Of a stretch of 64,000 nucleotides of DNA, positions 25,548-34,034 are shown piece by piece (positions within the stretch are counted from its first letter, which is position 1; every line of letters starts with the position of its first letter). The notes under the pieces were generated by a model, which was not told the origin of the DNA, made no database searches, and saw only the letters and a program-made list of their open reading frames with translations. Position numbers and translations under genes: made by a program. The DNA comes from Elusimicrobiales bacterium (GTDB lineage: Bacteria > Elusimicrobiota > Elusimicrobia > Elusimicrobiales > Elusimicrobiaceae). The stretch is taken from the NCBI GenBank assembly GCA_041651175.1, contig JBAZJT010000008.1, forward strand, positions 42,944 through 106,943, given 5' to 3'.

Positions 25548-27428
25548 ATGTGCGGAATAGTCGGATACGCCGGCGGCGGGGAAGCCGCGCAATTTATAAT
25601 ATCGGGCCTGCGGCGGCTTGAATACCGGGGCTACGATTCCGCCGGGCTGGCGGTAATAGACAAGGAAAAAAATTCGCTGGAGCTGCGCCGCAGCGTCGGC
25701 AAGGTGGAGCTGCTGGCGAAAATGCTCAAGTCCAGGCCGGTTTCCGGCTCCACGGGGCTTGGCCACACGCGCTGGGCCACCCACGGCAAGCCTAACGAGG
25801 AAAACGCCCACCCCCATACCGACTGCGAAGGCAAAATAGTGGTGGTCCACAACGGCATCATTGAAAACTATGCCGCGGTTAAAGACCGGCTGGGAAAAGC
25901 GGGCCACACATTTTCATCCGAAACAGACACCGAGGTGATAGCCCATCTGATAGAGGAAAAAATACGCAATCTCGGCTCCGGCGGGAAAGCCTGGCGCATG
26001 GAGATGCTGGACCCGCTGTTCTACGACGCGGTGCGCCTGGCGCTGAAAGAACTGGAAGGCTCGCTCGCGCTGGGGGTGCTGTGGACAAACTGTCCCTCCA
26101 CCATAATCGCCGCGCGGCGGCAAAGCCCGCTGCTGCTGGGCATAGGCGAGGGCGAGAATTTTCTGGCCTCGGATATAACCGCGCTGCTTGAAAAAACGAA
26201 AAAGACCGTCTATCTCTCCGACGGGGACATCGCCGTGCTAAAACCGGCGGGCGTTACGGTATTCGGCGCGGACGGCAAAAAAGCCGAAAGGCCCGTCTCC
26301 GTCGTGCAGTGGGACAGGACCATGGCCGAAAAGGGCGGCTACAAACACTACATGCTCAAGGAAATACACGAGCAGCCCGCCGCCCTGGAAGACACCATGC
26401 GGGGCCGCCTTTTCCCCGCCGGGGAAGAGGCCCTGCTGCGCGAGTTCGGGCTGGACCCGGAGGCGGCGCGCTCGCTGCAGGAGATACACATAGCCGCCTG
26501 CGGCACAGCCTATCATGCCGCGCTTGCCGGGCGCTATATGATAGAGCATTTCGCCGGCGTGCCGGTTTCCGTGGATTTCGCAAGCGAGAGGCGCTACCGC
26601 GACCCGATTTTCGCGGCGCGCGCGCTGGCGGTGCTGATAAGCCAGTCCGGCGAGACGGCAGACACCATAGCCGCCGCGCGGGAGTTCAAAAAGAACGGCG
26701 TCAGGACGCTGGCGATATGCAACGTGCTGGACTCCTCGCTGACGCGCGAATGCGATTTCACCTTCTACACCCGCTGCGGCCCGGAAATTGGCGTGGCCTC
26801 CACCAAGGCCTTCACCGGCCAGCTTGCGGCGCTGTATATTTTCGCCGTGCAGCTGGCGGCGGCGCGGGGGAAGCTAACCCCCCAGCAAACTGATTCGTGC
26901 ATAGGGGAACTGTTCAGGATTCCAGCGCTCATGCGCCGCGTTCTGGCCCGCGCCGCGGAGGTGGAAGCCGCCGCTAAAAAATTCGCCGACAGGGGCCACT
27001 TTCTGTTTCTGGGGCGGGGCATAAACTACCCCGCCGCGCTGGAAGGCGCGCTGAAAATAAAAGAAATTTCCTATGTCCATGCGGAGGGTTTCGCCGGCGG
27101 CGAGATGAAGCACGGCCCCATCGCGATAATAGAGGAAGGGATGCCGGTAATAGGCATATCGCCCAAATCCCGCGCGGGGGACAAAATAGCCTCCAATCTG
27201 CTGGAGGCGCATTCGCGCGGAGCGCGCATAGTGGCCATCGCAAACGAGGGCTGCCTGCCCGCCGGCGTGCAGATAGACCAGTGCCTTCCCGTGCCGGAGA
27301 CCGGCGAATACCTGTCCCCGCTGCTGACTGCGCTGCCGCTGCAACTGTTCGCCTATTATTCGGCGAACGAGCGCGGCTGCGACATAGACCAGCCCCGCAA
27401 CCTCGCCAAAAGCGTTACGGTGGAATGA
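25548..27428 (+). CDS. glmS: Glutamine-fructose-6-phosphate aminotransferase (isomerizing)
   Basis: Makes glucosamine-6-P from fructose-6-P and glutamine. 626 aa. Catalytic Cys follows the initiator Met (MCGIVGY). The glutaminase domain has HTRWATHG and the SIS domains have ISQSGETADT and GRGINYPAALEGALKIKE. The C-terminus NLAKSVTVE is typical. AAGGAG lies 6 nt before ATG. There is no room for a glmS ribozyme (26 nt to the previous stop). Confidence 0.98.
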   Translation: MCGIVGYAGGGEAAQFIISGLRRLEYRGYDSAGLAVIDKEKNSLELRRSVGKVELLAKMLKSRPVSGSTGLGHTRWATHGKPNEENAHPHTDCEGKIVVVHNGIIENYAAVKDRLGKAGHTFSSETDTEVIAHLIEEKIRNLGSGGKAWRMEMLDPLFYDAVRLALKELEGSLALGVLWTNCPSTIIAARRQSPLLLGIGEGENFLASDITALLEKTKKTVYLSDGDIAVLKPAGVTVFGADGKKAERPVSVVQWDRTMAEKGGYKHYMLKEIHEQPAALEDTMRGRLFPAGEEALLREFGLDPEAARSLQEIHIAACGTAYHAALAGRYMIEHFAGVPVSVDFASERRYRDPIFAARALAVLISQSGETADTIAAAREFKKNGVRTLAICNVLDSSLTRECDFTFYTRCGPEIGVASTKAFTGQLAALYIFAVQLAAARGKLTPQQTDSCIGELFRIPALMRRVLARAAEVEAAAKKFADRGHFLFLGRGINYPAALEGALKIKEISYVHAEGFAGGEMKHGPIAIIEEGMPVIGISPKSRAGDKIASNLLEAHSRGARIVAIANEGCLPAGVQIDQCLPVPETGEYLSPLLTALPLQLFAYYSANERGCDIDQPRNLAKSVTVE

Positions 27429-27429
27429 C

Positions 27430-27804
27430 ATGCCTTTTGAGCAACTTATAGGAATCGGCATAGACATAGTGGAAATAAAGCGCATCAAGCTGCTTATCCG
27501 CAAAAACAAGGGCTTTCTGGCGCGCGTTTTCACCGACGAGGAGCTGCGCTACAGCATAGGCAAGAAAAACCAGTTCCAGCGGCTGGCGGTGCGCTTTGCG
27601 GCCAAAGAAGCCGTCTGGAAAGCCGCCGGGCTTAAGGGGCTGGCGCTGAAAGATATAGCCATAGTCAAATCCCCCGGCGGCAGGCCTGGCATATTATGCA
27701 AAGACCCGCGCGCAGCGGGCATAGTGTTCCATCTGGCGCTTTCGCACGCGGACGATTACGCCTCCGCCGCGGCGGTGGCAATACGCACGGGATATGGCGG
27801 TTAA
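27430..27804 (+). CDS. acpS: Holo-[acyl-carrier-protein] synthase
   Basis: Transfers phosphopantetheine from CoA to acyl carrier protein. 124 aa, the usual AcpS size. Mg-binding Asp in GIGIDIVEIKRI (D12) and Glu in RFAAKEAVWKA, plus the C-terminal LSHADDYASA. Begins 1 nt after the glmS stop and overlaps sixA by 11 nt, so it is inside an operon. Confidence 0.95.
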   Translation: MPFEQLIGIGIDIVEIKRIKLLIRKNKGFLARVFTDEELRYSIGKKNQFQRLAVRFAAKEAVWKAAGLKGLALKDIAIVKSPGGRPGILCKDPRAAGIVFHLALSHADDYASAAAVAIRTGYGG

Positions 27805-28279
27805 ACGTCTGATACTGATGCGGCACGGCCATTCGCCCGCCGCCGGCGCGGGCGGGGACGCGGCACGCCCGCTGTCGGCGCGGGGCAAAAACGCGGCGCT
27901 GCTTGCGGCAAAAAAACTTTCGGCAAAGGGCTTTGCGCCGGAGCTGGCGCTGTCCAGCCCGCTTGTGCGCGCCATGTCCACCGCGGAAACCGCGGCGGCG
28001 CATTTCGGCGCGCGGGTGGAGGTTGCGGACTGGCTTGACGGAAGCCGTTCCTGCTCCGATGTGTGGGAGATGCTGCTGCCCCGCCTGGCGGATTGCGGGA
28101 CGGTTATGGCAGTAGGGCATCAGCCGGGGCTGGGCATGCTGGCCGGCGCGCTGATGGGCGGCTGCGCCTTCCCCTTCCAGCCGGCGGGGGTCTGCGTGCT
28201 GCGTTTTGACGGGGAGCTTCCCCCCCGCCCGCGCGCCTGCGCGGCGGAAGAGTTCAGCTTTCTGGACCCTGAAGTATAG
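27794..28279 (+). CDS. sixA: SixA-like phosphohistidine phosphatase
   Basis: 161 aa of the histidine phosphatase superfamily. The catalytic LMRHGHS is at residues 8-14, a second arginine motif is LSSPLVRAMSTAE and the second catalytic His is in AVGHQPGLG. E. coli SixA dephosphorylates phospho-His in phosphorelay or PTS proteins; the target here is unknown. Overlaps acpS by 11 nt and the convergent lipid-kinase gene by 26 nt. Confidence 0.9.
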   Translation: MAVKRLILMRHGHSPAAGAGGDAARPLSARGKNAALLAAKKLSAKGFAPELALSSPLVRAMSTAETAAAHFGARVEVADWLDGSRSCSDVWEMLLPRLADCGTVMAVGHQPGLGMLAGALMGGCAFPFQPAGVCVLRFDGELPPRPRACAAEEFSFLDPEV

Positions 28280-29147
28280 CCAGCGCCGAGGGAACCGTTT
28301 CCACCGTAATGGCGCCGCGGGCGCGGCGCGGCTCGCCGTCAATGTGATAAACAATTTCGCCTTCGCCTCTTACCAGGGCGGAGGCGCTTTTTGCTGCGGA
28401 CACCAGAGAAGAGCTTTCAATGCTCCCGTCAAACAGCTTGTGCAGGTGGCGCACAGTCTGGTACCAGGGCCGGTAATCCACAGTTACGATATTGAGCAGC
28501 CCGTCGTCCGGCTTTGCCGAGGGCGCTATCACCGCCCCCCCGCCGAACTGGCGGCAGTTGGCAAAAGCCAGGCATAACGGCTTTACAACAGATGTTTTGC
28601 CCCCGCATTCCAGCTCCAGCCGGGGCGGCTTGTAGGAAACATATTGCCTCAGGCCGAAGTAATAGTAAGGCAGCTTGCCGCGCGGCCCTTTCCTGCCGAA
28701 ACTGTTGAACGCCTCGCCAATCAGCGCGTCTATGCCTATGCCGGCGACATTGGCGAAATACTCGCCGTTTATCTTCCCCAAATCAATGCGGCGGGGCCGC
28801 CATTTCAGCAGCGCCTCCAGCGCGCGGCGCGGAGCCAGCGGTATACTGAATTCCCGCGCCAGGCCGTTGCCGGAGCCTCTGGGCACAAGCCCCAGCGCGG
28901 CGCGCGAGCCGCAAAGCGCGGGCAGCGCCTCGTTTATGGTGCCGTCGCCCGCGGCGACAACCACGGCGTCAAACCCCGAGGCCACCGCGCCGCGCGCCAG
29001 CTCCAGCGCATGGCCGGGGCCGGAGGTGAAGGCGCATTCCGCGCGGCCCCGCCCGGCAAACAGGGTTGTTACCGCTTCAGCCAGGTTGCGCGCGTCGGTT
29101 TTGCGGCCCGCATTGGGGTTTATTATGAAATAAAAGCTTCTGTCCAT
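28254..29147 (-). CDS. Diacylglycerol kinase-family lipid kinase (DagK/YegS-like)
   Basis: 297 aa. YFIINPNAGRK at the N-terminus, the nucleotide-binding VVAAGDGTINEALPAL and the GLVPRGSGNGLAREF motif define the DAGK catalytic fold; DDGLLNIVTV is the C-terminal DAGK metal-site region. It probably phosphorylates a lipid such as diacylglycerol. A TACAAT box ends 8 nt before the ATG, suggesting a leaderless or near-leaderless transcript. Divergent from the HicA-like gene. Confidence 0.92.
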   Translation of the reverse strand: MDRSFYFIINPNAGRKTDARNLAEAVTTLFAGRGRAECAFTSGPGHALELARGAVASGFDAVVVAAGDGTINEALPALCGSRAALGLVPRGSGNGLAREFSIPLAPRRALEALLKWRPRRIDLGKINGEYFANVAGIGIDALIGEAFNSFGRKGPRGKLPYYYFGLRQYVSYKPPRLELECGGKTSVVKPLCLAFANCRQFGGGAVIAPSAKPDDGLLNIVTVDYRPWYQTVRHLHKLFDGSIESSSLVSAAKSASALVRGEGEIVYHIDGEPRRARGAITVETVPSALAILQGPES

Positions 29148-29155
29148 CAGCCACT

Positions 29156-29178
29156 ATTGTACCTGAATTTGATAAAAT
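29156..29178. promoter_or_regulatory. Divergent -10 boxes of the lipid kinase and HicA-like genes
   Basis: On minus, TACAAT (29161-29156) ends 8 nt before ATG 29147. On plus, TTGATAAAAT (29169-29178) ends 7 nt before ATG 29186. Both predict transcripts with almost no leader. Confidence 0.5.
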
Positions 29179-29185
29179 GGGATAT

Positions 29186-29374
29186 ATGAAAAGAAGAGAG
29201 TTGGTCAAACATCTTACCGAGCAGGGCTGTGTGCTTACGAGGGAAGGCGGCAAGTATTCAGTGTTCCAGAACCCCGTCACATGCAAGGAAACGCCGGTTA
29301 CCCGGCATAACGAGATAGCCGATTTCACCGTGCGCAAAATATGCCGGGATTTAGGCGTAGAACCGCCGCACTAA
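29186..29374 (+). CDS. Orphan HicA-like protein, catalytic His replaced by Tyr
   Basis: 62 aa. KRRELVKHLTEQGCVL, then REGGKYSVF, TPVTRHNEI and RKICRDLGV match the HicA mRNA-interferase fold (double-stranded-RNA-binding-like). Relatives usually read GGNHSVY or GSHH at the active site; here the codons encode Lys-Tyr (Y24), so the catalytic His is missing. No HicB antitoxin follows; the next gene is a lipoprotein that overlaps it by 34 nt. ATG 29186 is preferred over 29177 because it lies 7 nt from the -10 box. Confidence 0.75.
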   Translation: MKRRELVKHLTEQGCVLTREGGKYSVFQNPVTCKETPVTRHNEIADFTVRKICRDLGVEPPH

Positions 29375-29778
29375 TTCTCCTCTGCGCCCTTGCCTGCGGC
29401 TGCGCCGGAATCGGCAGGCAGGTGGACTGGCTGCCCTCCGGCCCCTCCTTTTCGCCGAAAAAAACAGGGGATGTGGAGGTGTTTTTCTCCCGCGCGCAGG
29501 TAAAACATCCTTATGGCGCCATGGCGCTGCTTCACGGCTGGGACGTAAAGCCGGAAGACAAAAAATCCCTTGACCGCCAGATTCAAATGATGCGCGAACT
29601 TGCCGCCAGAAACGGCGCGGACGCGATAATCGCCGCCATAAACGACCACGAGACGGGACAGGGAGATTTCTCCGGCGGACTGCCGGACGGCCTCTGCAAC
29701 GCCTACGCCATAGCCGTGAAATATGTGGACACCCTGACCCCGCAGGAAAGACAGGCCCTGCAAAACTGGAAACCATGA
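29341..29778 (+). CDS. Small putative lipoprotein
   Basis: 145 aa. Arg-rich start (GFRRR), hydrophobic helix (TAALILLCALACGCAG) with a probable lipobox ending at Cys in ACGC. The soluble part has one feature I can name: a KxSLDRQIQMMRELAARNGADAIIAAI stretch (about residues 80-105) recalling small outer-membrane lipoproteins that pair an alpha helix with a strand. It overlaps the HicA-like gene and is coupled to the ComB-like gene (ATGA). Function unknown. Confidence 0.7.
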   Translation: MPGFRRRTAALILLCALACGCAGIGRQVDWLPSGPSFSPKKTGDVEVFFSRAQVKHPYGAMALLHGWDVKPEDKKSLDRQIQMMRELAARNGADAIIAAINDHETGQGDFSGGLPDGLCNAYAIAVKYVDTLTPQERQALQNWKP

Positions 29779-30428
29779 TAGCCGAGACGCCGCAGCAGTG
29801 CGCGGAATGGACGGGACGCGCGGTCGTCTGCGATGTGCTGCGCTGCTCCACCAACATCTGCGCGATGCTGAAACGCGGCAAGCCGCATGTGCGCGTTTTC
29901 GCCGACAAGGACAAGGCCGTTGCATGGCATGCCGGCAATCCGGGAGGCGATTTTTTCTCGGAACTGGATTTTCCGCCGGAATTTGAAAAATACGACAATT
30001 CCCCCTCCCAGGCGCTGCAATCCGACCCGCGCAGGCCCGCCGTGCTGGTTACCGGCGCGGGGACAAAAGCGATTTTGAGCCTCAGAAACGCGGAGGCGGT
30101 CTACATAGGCTGTTTTGCGAATTTTCCGGCGGCAGCGGCGAAAATTCGGGCCGGAGGCGATTTCCTGCTGGTTCCGGCGGGGATATTTTACCTGAACCAC
30201 CCGGAAGATTTACTCTGCGCCCGCGCGCTTGAGGCCGCCGCCTCCGGCGGGGAAAACGCCGCGCAAAACGCGCTGGCGCTTCTTAAGGAAAGCGGGCGGC
30301 TTGAAAAGTTCCTGCGCGAACGTCCGCAAAACGGCGCGGCGGACCTGGCAATCGCGCTAAACACCGGCGGGCTGAACCTGCTGCCGGAAGTGAAAATATC
30401 CGGCGATTGCGCCGTGGCAAAGTTATGA
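29775..30428 (+). CDS. ComB-like 2-phosphosulfolactate phosphatase family protein
   Basis: 217 aa. CDVLRCSTNICAMLKRG, ELDFPPEFEKYDNSPSQAL and AVLVTGAGTKAILSL reproduce the conserved blocks of the ComB family (usual forms: VIDVLRATTT, the NSP motif and TTNGT). ComB makes sulfolactate in coenzyme M synthesis, but no ComA, ComC or other coenzyme M gene is in the window, and many bacterial homologues have unknown substrates. Overlaps neighbours by ATGA on both sides, so it is part of the queC-queE operon. Confidence 0.82.
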   Translation: MIAETPQQCAEWTGRAVVCDVLRCSTNICAMLKRGKPHVRVFADKDKAVAWHAGNPGGDFFSELDFPPEFEKYDNSPSQALQSDPRRPAVLVTGAGTKAILSLRNAEAVYIGCFANFPAAAAKIRAGGDFLLVPAGIFYLNHPEDLLCARALEAAASGGENAAQNALALLKESGRLEKFLRERPQNGAADLAIALNTGGLNLLPEVKISGDCAVAKL

Positions 30429-31084
30429 AAAAAGCCATTGTCCTTCTCTCCGGCGGGCTGGATTCGGCCACCTGCCTTTACTGGACCAAGGCAAAGGGCT
30501 ATAGCTGCCATGCGCTTTGCATACTTTACGGGCAAAGGCACGGGCGCGAGGCGAAAAGCGCGGCAAAAATAGCCAGGCTGGCGGGCGTTCCGCTTACAAC
30601 GTTGCGGCTGAAGCTGCCCTGGCTGAAAACCAGCGCGCTGGTGGACAAGTCCCGCAAGCTGCCGGATATCCCGCTTGACAAAATCGGGCATGAAGGCATC
30701 GCGCCCACCTATGTGCCGGGAAGGAATTTGCTTTTCGTGTCGCTTGCCGCATCTTTTGCCGATGCCGCCGGGGCGCGGGCCGTGGTGCTGGGGCCTAACG
30801 CGCTGGATTATTCCGGTTATCCCGACTGCCGTCCGCAGTTCTACAAGGCGCTGGCAAAAGCCGTGGCGCGGGGCACCGCGCTGGGCGGAAAAATGAAAAT
30901 ACTCACCCCGATTATCAATCTTGACAAGGCGCAGATAGCCAAACTGGCGGCCAGGCTGAAAGTTCCCGTCAGGCACACATGGTCCTGCTATAAAGGCGGC
31001 GCAAAACCCTGCGGACATTGCGACGCCTGCAAGCTGCGCGCAAAAGGCTTTGCCCTGGCCGGACTGCGGGACGAGGCGCTATGA
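30425..31084 (+). CDS. queC: 7-cyano-7-deazaguanine synthase
   Basis: Converts 7-carboxy-7-deazaguanine to preQ0 with ATP and ammonia (queuosine pathway). 219 aa. PP-loop SGGLDSAT at residues 9-16, and a C-terminal zinc site with C188, C196, C199 and C202 (CYKGGAKPCGHCDAC). ATG 30425 overlaps the ComB-like stop; queE follows by ATGA overlap. Confidence 0.97.
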   Translation: MKKAIVLLSGGLDSATCLYWTKAKGYSCHALCILYGQRHGREAKSAAKIARLAGVPLTTLRLKLPWLKTSALVDKSRKLPDIPLDKIGHEGIAPTYVPGRNLLFVSLAASFADAAGARAVVLGPNALDYSGYPDCRPQFYKALAKAVARGTALGGKMKILTPIINLDKAQIAKLAARLKVPVRHTWSCYKGGAKPCGHCDACKLRAKGFALAGLRDEAL

Positions 31085-31752
31085 AAGCCCCCGTCGCGGA
31101 GATATTCTCGTCCATACAGGGCGAGGGAATTTTTCTGGGCGCGCGGCAGATTTTCGTCCGCTTCTGCGGCTGCAACCTCAAGTGTTCCTATTGCGACGAG
31201 CCCGCCTCCCGCGCCGCCGGGAAAATGATGACGGCGGAGCGGATACTGCGCGAAATCTCGCGGCTGGGCAAAAAACCGCATCATTCGGTATCGCTTACCG
31301 GCGGGGAGCCGCTTTTGCATGCGGATTTTATAGCCGCGCTGGCGCCGCGCATAAAAACCGCGGGGCTGCCGGTTTATCTGGAAACAAATGCCGCGCTGCC
31401 GGAAAAATTCCGGCTTGTAAGCCGGCATGTTGACATCGTGGCGGCGGACTGGAAGTTCCGCCGCTCCACCGGCGAGGAGCTGGCCGCGCGCCACCGCGAT
31501 TTCCTGTCGCAATGCAGGGGCAGGGTTTTTGTGAAGGCGGTACTCACCGGCGGAGAGTCCCGCGCCGAGCTGGAGCAATGCGCCGGCACGGTAGCGGACG
31601 TCTCCGCGCATATCCCGCTTGTGATACAGCCGGCGACGCCGGTTTCCACGCAGGCCGTGAAAACCGCCGAAAAATTCCTGAAACTTGCGCGGCGGAAGCT
31701 GGCGCGGGTCATAATACTGCCGCAGCAGCATCCCATATGGGGGGTCAAATGA
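31081..31752 (+). CDS. queE: 7-carboxy-7-deazaguanine synthase (radical SAM)
   Basis: Radical-SAM ring-contraction enzyme of queuosine synthesis. 223 aa. N-terminal VAEIFSSIQGEG is typical of QueE and the cluster motif CNLKCSYC (CX3CX2C) binds the 4Fe-4S cluster; SLTGGEPLL is the glycine-rich SAM region. Start by ATGA overlap with queC. queD and queF are not in the window. Confidence 0.96.
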   Translation: MKAPVAEIFSSIQGEGIFLGARQIFVRFCGCNLKCSYCDEPASRAAGKMMTAERILREISRLGKKPHHSVSLTGGEPLLHADFIAALAPRIKTAGLPVYLETNAALPEKFRLVSRHVDIVAADWKFRRSTGEELAARHRDFLSQCRGRVFVKAVLTGGESRAELEQCAGTVADVSAHIPLVIQPATPVSTQAVKTAEKFLKLARRKLARVIILPQQHPIWGVK

Positions 31753-32051
31753 CGGAAACAATGTTTGTGGACTGCCCGTGCTGCGGCACGCGGCTGGAAC
31801 TGGAGCGCAAAACCGGCAAAATTGTCAAAACATGGGCCAAACTGGAGAAAAAAGAGGGCGGCGACGCCTTTGCCGATTCGCTCAAAAAAATGAAAGAGGA
31901 AAAAGAAAGGCTTGGCAAGTATTTCTCGCAGGCGCCGGATTCAATGAGCAAGCACAAAAAAGAGCTGCTGGACAAATTTGAGCAGGAAAAACAGCGCATA
32001 AAAGACTCCGGCGACACCAGCCGCCCGCTCAACCCGCTGGACCTGGATTAA
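31749..32051 (+). CDS. Small zinc-ribbon/coiled-coil protein
   Basis: 100 aa. VDCPCCGTRLELE is half of a zinc ribbon; the rest is a charged, helix-forming segment rich in Lys and Glu (FADSLKKMKEEKERLG) with an unstructured end. Coupled to queE by ATGA, last gene of the que operon. No known role; perhaps a nucleic-acid or protein binding accessory. Confidence 0.75.
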   Translation: MTETMFVDCPCCGTRLELERKTGKIVKTWAKLEKKEGGDAFADSLKKMKEEKERLGKYFSQAPDSMSKHKKELLDKFEQEKQRIKDSGDTSRPLNPLDLD

Positions 32052-32053
32052 AA

Positions 32054-32063
32054 TTGCTAAAAT
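32054..32063 (+). promoter_or_regulatory. Putative extended -10 promoter of the AlbA_2 gene
   Basis: TTGCTAAAAT, an exact TTGnTAnAAT box, ends 8 nt before ATG 32072 (near-leaderless). Confidence 0.5.
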
Positions 32064-32071
32064 AGAGGCAA

Positions 32072-33712
32072 ATGACGGACACCGAGTTAAATAAAAAGCT
32101 AAATGAGCTTCTATCCAGACATGAAACCGAATGTTTGGAGTTCAAAGAAGCCGCGAATGACTTTAGTTTTGAAAAACTGGGGGAATATTTCTCCGCTTTG
32201 AGCAATGAAGCCAACTTGGCAGGTTGCCCTAATTCCTGGCTGGTACTTGGCATTGAGGACAGAACTCGCAGTATTGTGGGAACCAGCTTTAAAAAAGGAA
32301 AATTGACTGCTTTGCCAAACGATTTTTCGGTCCACACAACAGGAAACATCTGTTTTCAACCCTTTGAGTTAACGCGGGACGGCAAACGAGTGATTTTGCT
32401 CAAAATACCGGCGGCGCCGCAGGGAATTCCGATTGCATGGCAGGGACATTATTACGCGCGGCATGGAGCATCTCTTGTTGCGCTGGATATCAATAAGCTG
32501 GAAACAATCCGCCGCCAAATTATGCCTGATTGGTCGGCAAGAGTTATTGAAGAAGCCTCTATTGACATGCTGGACAAAGATGCGATTGCCTTTGCGCGAG
32601 AGCAATTCCTGCCAGGAAATCCAGAGGCGGCTGAATGGGACACCAGAACTTTCCTTAATAAAGCGAAACTTACAATCCGGGACAAAATTACCAATACTGC
32701 CATTTTGCTCCTGGGCGCATCAGAATCCGAGCATTTTTTATCCCCGGCAATGGCAAAAATAACGTGGGTATCTAAAGAACAAAATTCTTTGAACAGCGAC
32801 CAATATGAGCATTTCCATCCGCCGTTTCTACTCAACACCGACAAAATTCTTGCTCTAATACGAAACCCCAATTTTCAATACTTGCCGGATGCGACATTAT
32901 TCCCATTGGAAATACGGAAATATGATAACTGGATTATTAGAGAGGCTTTGCACAATTGCATAGCACATCAGGACTACTTGATGGGGGGAAGAATCAATGT
33001 TGTGGAATATCCCGACAAATTAGTTTTCTCGAATCTGGGTGCATTCATTCCGGGCAATATAGAAGCGGTATTGCGTGAAAATGCGCCGCAAATCAAATAC
33101 AGAAACCCTTTTCTTGCGCAAGCTATGGTAAACCTGAAGATGATTGAAACAATAGGCAGCGGCATCCCAAAAATGTTTCAAATACAGCGGAACCGGTTTT
33201 TCCCATTGCCTCATTACGAACTGAAAGAATCATCAGTTCAACTTACCGTTGATGGAAACATATTAGATCCGCGTTTCTCTCAATTGTTGCGCAGAAACCC
33301 GGAACTGGACCTGCCAACAGTTTTGACTTTAGATAAAGTGCAGAGGAGGCTATCCATACCAATAGATGAGGCAAAGAAACTGAAAAAGAAGGGACTTATT
33401 GAAGGCCGCTATCCCAACATATTTATCTCTGACACAATATCTGCCATTATGGAGCAAAAAGCGCAGTATTTCAGGAACAGAGCCTTTGACAACAGATACT
33501 ATGAAGACATGATATTGGAGTTTGTGAAAAAACACAAAGTGGCTTCTCGTAGAGATATAAACGATTTATTGTTTGAAAAGCTGCCTGAGTTTATGACGGA
33601 TAATAAAAAGCAGCAGAAAATCAGCAATATATTAACCGCCATGAGAAAAAAGAATGCAATCATTAACATTGGAACAGACAGGCATTCCGAGTGGGTTCCA
33701 GGTGCGAATTAA
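32072..33712 (+). CDS. AlbA_2 (Schlafen-like)/HATPase_c_4 protein, probably acquired
   Basis: 546 aa. The N-terminal AlbA_2 domain (ETECLEFKEAAND, LSNEANL, WLVLGIED) is followed by a GHKL-like region (REALHNCIAHQDYL, YPDKLVFSNLGAFIPG, ETIGSGIPKMF) and C-terminal helical segments that could be winged helices. Proteins of this type are annotated as putative transcriptional regulators or RecG-like helicase relatives; some homologues are found in defence islands. Codon use is visibly AT-richer than its neighbours, suggesting horizontal transfer. No restriction, toxin or integrase gene accompanies it. Confidence 0.85.
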   Translation: MTDTELNKKLNELLSRHETECLEFKEAANDFSFEKLGEYFSALSNEANLAGCPNSWLVLGIEDRTRSIVGTSFKKGKLTALPNDFSVHTTGNICFQPFELTRDGKRVILLKIPAAPQGIPIAWQGHYYARHGASLVALDINKLETIRRQIMPDWSARVIEEASIDMLDKDAIAFAREQFLPGNPEAAEWDTRTFLNKAKLTIRDKITNTAILLLGASESEHFLSPAMAKITWVSKEQNSLNSDQYEHFHPPFLLNTDKILALIRNPNFQYLPDATLFPLEIRKYDNWIIREALHNCIAHQDYLMGGRINVVEYPDKLVFSNLGAFIPGNIEAVLRENAPQIKYRNPFLAQAMVNLKMIETIGSGIPKMFQIQRNRFFPLPHYELKESSVQLTVDGNILDPRFSQLLRRNPELDLPTVLTLDKVQRRLSIPIDEAKKLKKKGLIEGRYPNIFISDTISAIMEQKAQYFRNRAFDNRYYEDMILEFVKKHKVASRRDINDLLFEKLPEFMTDNKKQQKISNILTAMRKKNAIINIGTDRHSEWVPGAN

Positions 33713-33745
33713 AAGAAAAAAAGAGAATATTAAAGGTAAAAGAGC

Positions 33746-33841
33746 ATGTCTAAACTATTTATCCGACGGGATGTTAACAATGTTTTGCAGGAAATTTCAA
33801 TGTTGTTAAAAGAACAGCGCGAAAGAACATATGCGGGATAA
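33746..33841 (+). CDS. Possible 31-residue peptide gene in the AT-rich island
   Basis: ATG-to-TAA frame, 31 codons, with AAAGG about 11 nt upstream, 33 nt after the AlbA_2 gene. The product is amphipathic and charged (FIRRDVNNVLQEISMLLKEQ). No family recognised. It could be a small partner of the AlbA_2 protein or a remnant of a longer gene. In the 378-nt gap 33713-34090 this and the next frame are the only candidates. Confidence 0.3.
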   Translation: MSKLFIRRDVNNVLQEISMLLKEQRERTYAG

Positions 33842-34034
33842 AACACACGGAAATCATGTATTTGATAGAATCTCGCTTGCGGATATGGGCAAATATTACG
33901 CTAGCGCTATTTTGGCTTCTGCCTTGCGATGGACTGGCGCTTCATTAAAAGAACTGGCGCCGTCATTCACTGTGTTATCTGTCAGGGGCAGTTCAGGCCA
34001 TTTCCACCGATATGCTTCCCTCCGGGAGGCATAG
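33831..34034 (+). CDS. Doubtful 67-residue ORF in the AT-rich island
   Basis: Overlaps the previous small frame by 11 nt. No Shine-Dalgarno and no recognisable motif; base composition changes from AT-rich to GC-rich within it. It may straddle the edge of the acquired segment rather than be a gene. Confidence 0.15.
   Translation: MRDKTHGNHVFDRISLADMGKYYASAILASALRWTGASLKELAPSFTVLSVRGSSGHFHRYASLREA

Noticed and set aside
29186..29778. Active HicAB toxin-antitoxin pair
   Set aside because: The downstream gene is a lipoprotein, not HicB, and the HicA-like protein lacks its catalytic His.
33831..34034. Antitoxin-like or defence partner encoded after the AlbA_2 gene
   Set aside because: No motif, no ribosome-binding site and a composition break inside the frame; reported only as a doubtful ORF.
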